Of a DNA stretch of 64,000 bases, positions 18,019-26,363 are shown piece by piece. Both the position numbers and the translations under genes were made by a program. The stretch covers positions 37,326-101,325 of the forward strand of contig CAWDMN010000037.1 of assembly GCA_963803155.1 (NCBI GenBank), in the 5' to 3' direction. Numbering within the stretch: the first letter of the stretch is position 1; every line of letters begins with the position of its first letter. Under the pieces are notes generated by a model. The model was not told the DNA's origin. It made no database searches and saw nothing but the letters and a program-made list of their open reading frames with translations. Source of the stretch: CAWDMN01 sp963803155. GTDB taxonomy: Bacteria > Acidobacteriota > Terriglobia > Versatilivoradales > Versatilivoraceae.

Positions 18019-20280
18019 ATGAAAAGATTGTTCAGCCTGGTTATTGTCGTGTTCACAATTTCAATTTCCGGATTCGCGGGACCTGCTCCCGAGGGATTTG
18101 TGAATGAGCTGAGATTATTCGGCTACAGTCTAATCCCCGCGGCTAGGAAAGTTCAATTGAACGGGCATGAAATCACGATCGATTCGACGTGGGGCGTCGC
18201 GCTACAAGTGGAGGCTGGGGATATCTCGGTCCGCGCCCTAAAGGAAGGGGCGCTCGAATTGCATGGCTTGAAATTCGCGGGAACCGGACCAGGGCGGATC
18301 GTTCTCCGGGTTGTTCCTGGCGCCGTCAAAATGGCTCCAGCGTCGACTCTGGAACAGGCTTACCTGCTCACGATCACTCCTCAAAGGATCGAGATTACCG
18401 GGAATGGCGCCCCGGGTCTTTTTTATGGCGTTCAGAGCTTGCTTCAACTGATTCGCATGAAAACAACGGGAGCCGGGCATTTGCCTGAAGCCGAGATTGA
18501 GGATTGGCCTGCCCTGCCGCTCCGGTTCATTCACTGGGACACCAAACATCACCAAGATCGCCCAGAGACATTGAAGCGTTTTATCCGTTGGGCCGCTTTC
18601 TTCAAAATGAACATGATCGGTTTTGAGATCGAAGATAAGTACGAGTTCCCTCGTCACCCGGTGATTGGCGCCCCGGGAGCCTTTACTAAAGCCGAAATGC
18701 AGGACCTCACCAGATATGCGCTGGAACGCCATATCCAACTTATTCCGCAGATCCAAGCGCCCGCCCACATGGCTTATGTGTTGAAGCATGAAGAATTCAA
18801 ACACTTGCGCGCCGACGAAAAGAGCAATTACCAGGCCTGTATGTGTGACGAGGAAGCCATCTCCCTGATTCAAGACCTATACCAGGACATGATCGATGCC
18901 ACCCCCGGCGTCAAATATTTCCATGCCTCGACGGACGAAGTTTACTATGCCGGGATTTGCGGCAAATGCCAGGAGAAGCGCCCCTACAACGACCAGAACC
19001 GGAGCCTGACCTGGGTGGAATATGTCAACCGGATGTACAAATGGTTGGGCGAGCGGGATCGCAAGATGCTCTGCTGGGTGGAATATCCGCTCCAGGAGGA
19101 GCATCTCAAGCTGCTTCCCAAAGGGCTGATCAACGGGGTGAGCGTGCTTGGCCGAAGCAAAGGCTGGGACCAGGGACTGCGAGACGTGGGTGTTCCATCT
19201 CTCATTTACAGCTCCCAGCAAGGAGCGGAGCTTCTTTTCCCCAACTATTTTTCCTCTAATTTTCAGGACAATGGACGCGCAATCACCGGACATCTGGAAG
19301 AGCCCCCCAGCCTGATTGCGCAGCTTCTCGGCAAAGCCCCCCAGGAACTCATCGGCACCTATGCCGCGGCTTGGGACGATTCCGGGTTGCACAACGAAAC
19401 CTTTTGGCTGGGATGGATTGTCGTAAGCCAGTACGGGTGGTCCCCTGACGGACCCCGCGTGGAGCAGGTAGTGGCCGATTTCATGGATGTCTTCTATGGG
19501 CCGGGCAACCAGGACTTAATCGACGTCTATCGGACGCTGGAGGAAGGAGCCCGGTTTTATGAGTCGAGCCTCGATCGTGTTCCGGCCACGCGCCTCAAGC
19601 CTTCCTACGGAAGTTGGGCAGGCCCGGGGCGGGACACCACTCGGATCGATTTAAGGATCGAGCCTCCGACTCTGCCTTTTGCCTATGATGAAACCCTGGT
19701 GGTTGATCGAACCTTCTCGCGCCGCTATGCCCACGTTCTCGCCCGGATGCCGGAAGTTCGGCGACGGCTAGACTTGGCCATTGGAACGTTGCAGGGCAAA
19801 CTTGGCGCTGTATCCCGCAACCGTTACAACCTGGAAGTATTGCTCTCCATCGCCCAGTTCGAACGGCATTATGTTACGATGCTGGCCAGTTTAATTGAGG
19901 TCGAGGATCTGATGCTTCGGGCCGCCGAGGCGCAAAATCAGGAACGGCATCGGGATGTTGTATCCTTGCTCGCGCAAGCGCACGCTCGGATATTTCAGTG
20001 CCTTTCCGATCGGGCAACCATGTGGGCTGGATTGAAGGCCACCTGGGAAAAAAGCCGGTACCCGAAGAACCGCTCCGTGGGGGGACGAGACTTTGTCCAT
20101 ATCCTCGACGATTTGAAGGACCACCGCGCCGACCGTAGAATCGGGCTTGAATACATGCTGGAGCCGCTCGAAAATATCGGTCTGGAAAAATGGGATGATG
20201 GGTTGGCGCAATTCATCCGGACCTACGCCACAAGCCGCAAACTGGAGTTCCCGGAAATGAAACAGGCAGAAGGGCAATGA
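18019..20280 (+). CDS. Secreted GH20-type beta-N-acetylhexosaminidase, paralog 2
   Basis: A 753-residue paralog of the 15271 gene, alignable over its length. It has a signal peptide (1-21), GH20b-like domain, TIM barrel with LRFIHWDTKHHQD and MNMIGFEIEDKYE, and the same catalytic STDEVYYAG with D306-E307 followed by CGKCQ in place of CPLC. The long helical C-terminal part (about 560-750, including RYNLEVLLSIAQFERHY) is also shared. Two enzymes of one design probably act on different linkages or chain positions of the same amino-sugar glycan. ATG at 18019 follows GAGGAGATCC. The APC permease gene follows 200 bases later. Confidence 0.85.
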   Translation: MKRLFSLVIVVFTISISGFAGPAPEGFVNELRLFGYSLIPAARKVQLNGHEITIDSTWGVALQVEAGDISVRALKEGALELHGLKFAGTGPGRIVLRVVPGAVKMAPASTLEQAYLLTITPQRIEITGNGAPGLFYGVQSLLQLIRMKTTGAGHLPEAEIEDWPALPLRFIHWDTKHHQDRPETLKRFIRWAAFFKMNMIGFEIEDKYEFPRHPVIGAPGAFTKAEMQDLTRYALERHIQLIPQIQAPAHMAYVLKHEEFKHLRADEKSNYQACMCDEEAISLIQDLYQDMIDATPGVKYFHASTDEVYYAGICGKCQEKRPYNDQNRSLTWVEYVNRMYKWLGERDRKMLCWVEYPLQEEHLKLLPKGLINGVSVLGRSKGWDQGLRDVGVPSLIYSSQQGAELLFPNYFSSNFQDNGRAITGHLEEPPSLIAQLLGKAPQELIGTYAAAWDDSGLHNETFWLGWIVVSQYGWSPDGPRVEQVVADFMDVFYGPGNQDLIDVYRTLEEGARFYESSLDRVPATRLKPSYGSWAGPGRDTTRIDLRIEPPTLPFAYDETLVVDRTFSRRYAHVLARMPEVRRRLDLAIGTLQGKLGAVSRNRYNLEVLLSIAQFERHYVTMLASLIEVEDLMLRAAEAQNQERHRDVVSLLAQAHARIFQCLSDRATMWAGLKATWEKSRYPKNRSVGGRDFVHILDDLKDHRADRRIGLEYMLEPLENIGLEKWDDGLAQFIRTYATSRKLEFPEMKQAEGQ

Positions 20281-20487
20281 GGATTTGCATATTCGGGCGT
20301 AGCTGTTCTGGGGGCGTGCGAGGATACAAACAGTCCGAAGTACTCCTATCTTGTTTCAAGTGGGGAGCCGAGTGGAGCGGCAGTAGTGTTCCTCTCCTCA
20401 TTCGGGGAACTTAATTGGACAGGTCGTTTTTAGCGTACTCTGGAATCGGCGGCACCGATTCGACACACCAAAGGAGCACATTGTTTG

Positions 20488-21858
20488 ATGTCTATGGAAA
20501 AAACTCAAGCCCCGGCAACTTCCGATCAATCCCCCGCCAGCTCAGGTTTTAAGCGGGTTCTCTCCTTATGGGACTTGGTGCTTTTTGGTTTGGCTTTTGT
20601 CGGCCCGACGGCGCCTTACTCCATGTTTGGCATTGCCAGCGTGAAATCCCAGGGGCACTTGCCATTAGTGTATCTGCTGGCTATGGTGGTTATGAGCATG
20701 ACCGCCATCAGCTATGGGCGAATGGCGGCGGCCTACCCTGAAGCTGGTTCCACCTATGCTTACGCCTCCAAGGGATTGAATCCGTACATCGGCTTTCTGG
20801 CCGGCTGGGGGATGATCCTGGATTATGTGTTGATCCCATTGCTCAGCGTTATCTTCGTCGGGCTGACGGCCTACAAACTGGTCCCGCAAGTCCCCTATTG
20901 GATCTGGGCGGTTCTGACGGCTGCCGGGATTACTATGATTAATCTGCGAGGCATCCGCGTTACAGCCCGGGCTAACCTGGTCTTAAACGCCATCATGATT
21001 GGTTCATTGATTTGGTTTGTCCTGGTAGCTCTAAGAGCCCTTTTGAATGGAGTCGGCGAGGGAATGTTGTTTTCCTCCAGACCTTTTTTCAATGCCGAGC
21101 ACTTTGAGTGGAAACCCATTCTGGGGGCTACTTCGTTGGCCGCCCTGTCTTACTTGGGGTTTGACGGAATCAGCACACTTTCCGAAGATGCCAAGAATCC
21201 CGGCAAAGACATCTGGCGCGCCACTTTGCTCGTCTGTTTTCTGGCGGGCGGCCTCTTTATTCTTCAGAGTTACCTGGGCCAAATGGTTTGGCCCAATTAC
21301 GCCAGTTTCAATCCCGTGGAAACGGCCTTCATGGACATTGGAAAGCTGATTGGCGGGAACCTGCTCTACCTCTGCATTTCGTTCGTCCTGCTGGTGGGTG
21401 GATTGGCCAGCGCCATCACCGGTCAGGCCAGCGCTTCACGCCTCTTGGTGGGGATGGGACGAGACGCCTTATTGCCCAGACGATTTTTCGCCTATGTACA
21501 TCCACGCCTCGGGACCCCAGTCTACAGTGTTGTGCTGATGGGAAGCATTCACCTGGCGGGCGCCCTCATCCTACGCTATACCGAAGCGGCTGAACTAGTC
21601 AATTTTGGCGCCCTGCTCGGTTTTATGTTGGTCAATCTGGCGGTGGTCCGGCATTTCTACTTCCGATTGCAACAAAGGGGAATCTGGTTGAACCTGGCAA
21701 TTCCATCCGTGGCATTTGCCGTCTGCTTTTGCCTCTGGGTCAATCTCTCCCAATTTTCCCTGAGACTGGGCACGGTCTGGATATTTCTGGGGATAATCTA
21801 TCTTTTCGCCTTGACGCGGGGATTTCGGAAAAATCTCACCACTCTGAAATTCGAATGA
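20488..21858 (+). CDS. APC-superfamily amino acid permease
   Basis: A 456-residue integral membrane protein with about 12 hydrophobic segments. The first, LVLFGLAFVGPTAPYSMFG, has the broken-helix glycine region of APC transporters. YPEAGSTYAYAS and LSYLGFDGISTLSEDAKNP are family motifs for helix 3 and the helix 6-7 region. It should import an amino acid or amine with protons or sodium. The substrate is not readable; it follows the GH20 genes and precedes a secreted esterase. ATG at 20488 sits 12 bases after AAGGAG; an in-frame TTG three bases upstream gives better spacing and could be used. Confidence 0.88.
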   Translation: MSMEKTQAPATSDQSPASSGFKRVLSLWDLVLFGLAFVGPTAPYSMFGIASVKSQGHLPLVYLLAMVVMSMTAISYGRMAAAYPEAGSTYAYASKGLNPYIGFLAGWGMILDYVLIPLLSVIFVGLTAYKLVPQVPYWIWAVLTAAGITMINLRGIRVTARANLVLNAIMIGSLIWFVLVALRALLNGVGEGMLFSSRPFFNAEHFEWKPILGATSLAALSYLGFDGISTLSEDAKNPGKDIWRATLLVCFLAGGLFILQSYLGQMVWPNYASFNPVETAFMDIGKLIGGNLLYLCISFVLLVGGLASAITGQASASRLLVGMGRDALLPRRFFAYVHPRLGTPVYSVVLMGSIHLAGALILRYTEAAELVNFGALLGFMLVNLAVVRHFYFRLQQRGIWLNLAIPSVAFAVCFCLWVNLSQFSLRLGTVWIFLGIIYLFALTRGFRKNLTTLKFE

Positions 21859-21873
21859 CAAGGGGGAATACCC

Positions 21874-23877
21874 ATGAAGCGGAATATTGGCTTGGCCGTC
21901 TTATGCGCGCTCTTTGGTAGTTTGACAGCATTGGCCGCGCAACCATTTATCGATCGGGATCATTATTCCCGGACCTTTAATGAGCCGCGCCATTATCGGA
22001 TCCTATTGCCTCCAGATTATGAAACCAGCCGAAAGTCTTATCCCGTCATCTATTATTTTCACGGCCATAGTGACCGCTACACGGTGGAGAAGTATGACAA
22101 CGGGACGGACACGATTCCGAAAATGGCGGACTTTGTAGCTCATCACGATGCCATCGTGGTCTGCGTGGACGGCTATATTGCCCGCAGTTACACGGGATTT
22201 TACGGGGGCGCCCCCTATGACATCATGAAAAATGGGGGGGAGACGGATTTTGGCGCTTATTTCCTCGAATTGGTGGAACACATCGACTCCACATTTCGAA
22301 CCTTGAAAGACCGGCGGCATCGAGCCACTTCCGGATTGAGCATGGGGGGCTTCATGAGCCTGTACTTAAGCGCCCGCTTCCCTGAATTGATCGGAAGTGC
22401 GTCGGCCTTTAATCCCGGTCCCGAATTTTATGTCGGGGGAAAGGGGCGGCAAGTACTCTGGCGCCCCAAAGACCATGTGTCCAGTCACCGGCAGAGCATG
22501 ATCCGGCTAGTCCGCGCCAGCGGAGATTACATCAGCCAGTATCATGAAGAGACCAGGGATGCCTATGCGAGGGATTCTCAAGTTGCCTTTGAGTTTCGCC
22601 AGGATGAATACCACCGCCACTGGGCCACTTCCATCGGCGAAACATTCGAGTTCCACCAACGCGCTTTCGACAATCCCACTCTGGACAATATTCCCGAAAC
22701 CTGGAGTTACTCCAATCCCTTTGCCTCTTTTGACGTCCGCGGATTCCATGTCAAAACGGAGGGCGGGGATCCCGGCTATACTTTTCTGGAAGAGGTTTCC
22801 CAGGGAGGGTTGCGGATCACTACACGCCGTTGGGCTCCCGACGGACCTCCCGTGGTGGGCCGCCAATTGACGGTAACCACGGCTCCTTTCTACAGCTCCG
22901 CAAAAACCTATCAACTTTTTGATTACAATCTGGCGCGGGGCGCTCTGGAAAAGAAAACCGTTGTGGCGGACAGCCAGGGACGTCTGACGTTCTCCTTGAA
23001 CGGAGAAGGGCACCAGATCAGCTTTGCGGGACCCGGCGCTGGCGGACAACCGCCGTTGCTGCTCCCCTTGACCAAACGAGACAAACCGATCTATCCAGCC
23101 AAGCTGGAATTGCCGTTTCCTTTGCAAATCTACAATCCGCGGGGCATAGCGATGGAGGAAGTCAAGGTGCTTTTGGAGAGCGATTACCCCACCGTGGCGA
23201 TCCTCTCTGGTTCATGCACTATTCCGCGATTGGGAGCCGGGGCCGTGAAGGATTTGAGCAAAGAGTTCAAGGTCAAATTCACTTCGGGGATGGGCCCTCT
23301 GGCGTCCGCGCGGCTGAGGGTTAAATTCATTTATGACGGGTGGTACGAAAGCACCCAGGACCTCGACGTGCTGATCGTTCCCGAGGTTCTCGTTGCTCCA
23401 GAGGGTGTTGAAATTTTGGATGGAAGGACGGTCACATTCCAACAGTTCCGGCAAAAGGGGAATCAGGGAGGCGGTAGCTTGGTGGAGCGGACTGTGACCG
23501 AAGGCAAAGGAAATGGGAATGGGATTTTGGAGCCGGGCGAAGAGGCCACCATTTGGGTGAAGATGAACCAGGGGATGGACCCGTTTGACAAGAATAGCTG
23601 GCGCCGCTGCCGGGTTTATTCCGACTCTTCCTGGCTGGATGAAACTGGGCTGATGGAGGAGGAGAAGCAGCGTGAGTGGACGGGGGGACAGGAACGGACC
23701 AGTATCATCAAGCTCGCGAATGATGTTCCTTCGGGAACTCTTCTCCCGCTCCTGCTCGAAAATGAAAGCTGGAGTTTCCATTTCACTCCCGACGTCCGCT
23801 ATGGGACTGAACCGCTTTATCAAGCTTTTCAACTGCACAGCAGGCATTTGCATTCTTACGAAATAAAAATCCCGTGA
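21874..23877 (+). CDS. Secreted esterase-D-like hydrolase with C-terminal beta domains
   Basis: A 667-residue protein. After a signal peptide (1-22) comes a PF00756-type esterase domain (about 30-270): LPPDY, YYFHGHSDRY, nucleophile elbow GLSMGG (S156), and a histidine in the EYHRHW region as likely catalytic base. Such domains are feruloyl/acetyl-xylan esterases or other carbohydrate esterases. The remaining 400 residues are beta-rich with a possible sandwich domain (NGNGILEPGEEATIWVKM, about 548-565, typical of CARDB/APHP-like modules). It starts 15 bases after the permease gene with GGGGGAATACCC before ATG, so both are in one operon. Confidence 0.82.
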   Translation: MKRNIGLAVLCALFGSLTALAAQPFIDRDHYSRTFNEPRHYRILLPPDYETSRKSYPVIYYFHGHSDRYTVEKYDNGTDTIPKMADFVAHHDAIVVCVDGYIARSYTGFYGGAPYDIMKNGGETDFGAYFLELVEHIDSTFRTLKDRRHRATSGLSMGGFMSLYLSARFPELIGSASAFNPGPEFYVGGKGRQVLWRPKDHVSSHRQSMIRLVRASGDYISQYHEETRDAYARDSQVAFEFRQDEYHRHWATSIGETFEFHQRAFDNPTLDNIPETWSYSNPFASFDVRGFHVKTEGGDPGYTFLEEVSQGGLRITTRRWAPDGPPVVGRQLTVTTAPFYSSAKTYQLFDYNLARGALEKKTVVADSQGRLTFSLNGEGHQISFAGPGAGGQPPLLLPLTKRDKPIYPAKLELPFPLQIYNPRGIAMEEVKVLLESDYPTVAILSGSCTIPRLGAGAVKDLSKEFKVKFTSGMGPLASARLRVKFIYDGWYESTQDLDVLIVPEVLVAPEGVEILDGRTVTFQQFRQKGNQGGGSLVERTVTEGKGNGNGILEPGEEATIWVKMNQGMDPFDKNSWRRCRVYSDSSWLDETGLMEEEKQREWTGGQERTSIIKLANDVPSGTLLPLLLENESWSFHFTPDVRYGTEPLYQAFQLHSRHLHSYEIKIP

Positions 23878-24127
23878 GATGCAGGGTGCCAAGACTCGGG
23901 CAGAGAAAAAAAGGCACCTCCCGTTAGGCTCCTGAATGATTTCCGGCAACGGCTCAGATTCTCGAACGAAGGGCGGCCAGGGCGAACGTTTTCCAGTCAG
24001 CCGTGGGCTTTTGGCCAGATGGCCGAGCTCCGGCCGGGGGGCCAGGCTTCGCGCTCCTCGTTAATCCCACTCATCGTGGCTGCCCCGTGGAAGGGTGCTG
24101 AGTAGTTGCTCTTTATTTTAAACTTTC

Positions 24128-24283
24128 GCAACTGCTCAGGTAGCCAGGAGTCAGAATTCAGTATTCAGAAGGGAAGCGCCAGCGACGAGAGTTGGGGACT
24201 TGGTTGTGTGGCAAAAGGCTCACTAGTTTGTGCAGGCCGCCTATTCGCGGGGCATTCTGAATTCTGTCTACCTGAGTAGTTAC
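24128..24283. mobile_element. Miniature element with CTACTCAGGTAG ends, copy 2
   Basis: Second copy of the 7627-7807 element: GCAACTGCTCAGGTAG at the left, CTACCTGAGTAGTTAC at the right. Inside, the string GACTTGGTTGTGTGGCAAAAGGCTCAC (24 codons in total are readable) gives DLVVWQKAH, the conserved start of four-helix-bundle proteins, then a stop. Its right end abuts the start of the beta-helix gene and may supply upstream sequence to it. Remainder of the 430-base gap: nothing else seen. Confidence 0.65.
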
Positions 24284-24307
24284 AAACTTTCTACCTATGG
24301 AGATGAA

Positions 24308-25519
24308 ATGACCATTCTCGCGGCTCTCTTTTATCCTTTGTTGCTGGCGCTGACTCTGGATTGCCCTCTGGAAAAGGAAATACCCGCTCTGCCAAAACCG
24401 GAAGGTGCGGTTCAATGGGTGAAGAATACGGCAGAACTGAGGCAGGTTCTGGAAAACGCACCACATGATGTCACCATCCTGGTTGCCGATGGAACCTATG
24501 ACCTTGCGGAGCCGATTTACATGAAAAAAGGGAAGAATGTCGTGATCCGCGGAGCCAGTGGAAATCCGGCGAAGGCAACGATAAGGGGGGGAGGCTTCTA
24601 CGCTGGTCGTCCCGATAAAGATCTGCTCCAAATCGGAAATGTAGATAACGTCACTATTGCTTATCTGACCTTTGCCGAATGTCGTTCCTACGGGGTGAAG
24701 ATCGAAGCGGAAAATTTCCCCAGAAACGTTCACATCTTTGGATGCCATTTTAGGGATATCGGAGTTCGCATGATTAAAGGATCGACTTCCTTGGAGGGAA
24801 AGGCCTCTGGAGGCTCGATTCGGTACTGCCGTTTTGAGAATACCCAGGTTCCTCCCGTGGACTGGCTGTATGAGGGAGACTACATCACGGCCATTGATAT
24901 GATGGCCCTGGAGGACTGGCAGATCAGCGACAACTTGTTCATCAATATCAAAGGGCACAATGGCGGGGCACGAGGAGCGATATTTATTTGGGTACGGTCA
25001 AAAAATGTGACGGTGGAGCGAAATGCCATTATTAATTGCGACCGGGGGATTTCGTTGGGAAATCCCTCAGGATCGACTAATTATCTTCCGGGACAAGAAC
25101 ACATTCGGGACAGCGTGGTCAGGAATAACATCATCATCCCGGGTCCTGATGCTGGGATTGAATTGTGGTGGGCTGAAAATATCAAGGTATACAACAACAC
25201 GATATGGCGCGAAGACGCGGCAGGCCCGGGTTTGCGTGGGGGAATGGACAACTGGAAAATCAATCGAATTGACGTGGCCAATAATCTGGTGCGCGGCGCC
25301 AATATGCTGACGGGAGGGGTGACTCCGCGGAATAATCTTTTCGGCACTCTCGATGGAATCAAAATTGATTTTCGCCCTGGAAGCCGGAGACTGTCGGGCT
25401 TCGTCCCTTCTGCCAGAAGCCGCGGGGTGCCGCTCGAGGAAGTGAAAGACGATTTCGCGGGCCACGCCAGACCGCAAAAGCCAGACATCGGAGCGTGCGA
25501 GTTCGGAAAGGCTGAATAG
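24308..25519 (+). CDS. Secreted right-handed parallel beta-helix protein
   Basis: A 403-residue protein with a short hydrophobic N-terminus (ILAALFYPLLLALTL). Repeats of the pectate-lyase/NosD type run from about 70 to 350: VTILVADGTYDL, VVIRGASGNPAKATIRGGG, VTIAYLTF, WQISDNLFINI, VTVERNAIINC, RNNIIIPGP, IKVYNNTI. The end PDIGACEFG is the typical closing motif of such secreted proteins. It could be a polysaccharide lyase (PL6-like) or a binding scaffold; catalytic Lys/Arg residues are not assignable by eye. ATG 24308 behind GGAGATGAA is preferred; the frame upstream of it is encoded by the miniature element and is not protein-like. Confidence 0.8.
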   Translation: MTILAALFYPLLLALTLDCPLEKEIPALPKPEGAVQWVKNTAELRQVLENAPHDVTILVADGTYDLAEPIYMKKGKNVVIRGASGNPAKATIRGGGFYAGRPDKDLLQIGNVDNVTIAYLTFAECRSYGVKIEAENFPRNVHIFGCHFRDIGVRMIKGSTSLEGKASGGSIRYCRFENTQVPPVDWLYEGDYITAIDMMALEDWQISDNLFINIKGHNGGARGAIFIWVRSKNVTVERNAIINCDRGISLGNPSGSTNYLPGQEHIRDSVVRNNIIIPGPDAGIELWWAENIKVYNNTIWREDAAGPGLRGGMDNWKINRIDVANNLVRGANMLTGGVTPRNNLFGTLDGIKIDFRPGSRRLSGFVPSARSRGVPLEEVKDDFAGHARPQKPDIGACEFGKAE

Positions 25520-25695
25520 TGGAATGGCGTATGTCTTAGCATAGATACCGTTAATGGCGGACCTTCTGGAGCGATCGTTTCAATGCAAAAGTGCCTTTCT
25601 GCTAAAATTTAAGTATTTTGAATTTTGCAGAAAGTAAAGATATATTTGATCGTATAGAAAAATCCAATGCAGTTGCGGGATCAGCGAGGTGTTAG

Positions 25696-25815
25696 ATGGG
25701 ACGAGGCCGCTGCGCCACTCGTCCGAGAGCTTTTATTCATTGTCTCAACCGCGGCAATTGGCGTGAAAAAGCTTACCGGGACGATGCAGACAGGCGCTAT
25801 TTGACTTTTGACTAG
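25696..25815 (+). pseudogene. Decayed REP-associated tyrosine transposase (RAYT) start
   Basis: A 39-codon frame from ATG 25696 to TAG 25813 reads RPRAFIHCLNRGNWREKAYR followed by DDADRRYL. That is the conserved N-terminus of IS200/RAYT-type Y1 transposases (RxxxYHVxxRGN, FxDDxDRxxFL). The rest, including the HUH and catalytic tyrosine motifs, is absent. Confidence 0.7.
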
Positions 25816-26363
25816 GGCCTATTTGTCTATGTCACCTCTGTTAGCACCCGTAAAGAATATCCCTAGAGAATATCTTGGAACCTTCTTGTGCATATGCTAA
25901 GGTGGGCTAGTTTGGGAGAGCTGAAGCCAACTTTGCCAAGAATTCACAAGCCTCTAATTCCACCTACCGCAAGGTTGTGTTGTGTGATCCCCTGGAAGGA
26001 CGGTCGTTGGTCAAGAGGCGCGAGGTAGGCGAAAAACTTAAATTGCACCTGGCAGAACGGATGACTCTCCTCGAACAACCTCCTGATGCTGTCAAAAGTC
26101 AGGATGACCTCACAACCTCTCTTCGGTCGCACAATGGAACAAGAATTCCTCGATCCTGGCGGAATAAATTTGGAAAATATACCTGGAAAGTTTGATGAGC
26201 CGAGCATTGGTCTTTTAAAGAGTTAACCGACGAATTTTTGCGCGTCCCCTTCCGCGCGACAGAAAGTCGTTTTGCTAGGGGATACCAGAATATAGCGGCC
26301 TTCCCCTTGCTTGTTTTTGGGTTTCCGTTTGTCACTTGCCGTTGGTTCTTCGGGAGGATTCCT
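25816..26363. other. Intergenic, probable remnant DNA
   Basis: About 550 bases after the transposase remnant. A frame at 25977-26195 is open on the plus strand but has no recognisable motif or ribosome binding site. I see no functional gene; the leader of the hybrid kinase starts near 26350. Confidence 0.4.

Noticed and set aside
25977..26195. Small gene after the transposase remnant
   Set aside because: No ribosome binding site and no recognisable motif; an opposite-strand frame over the same bases is equally open.
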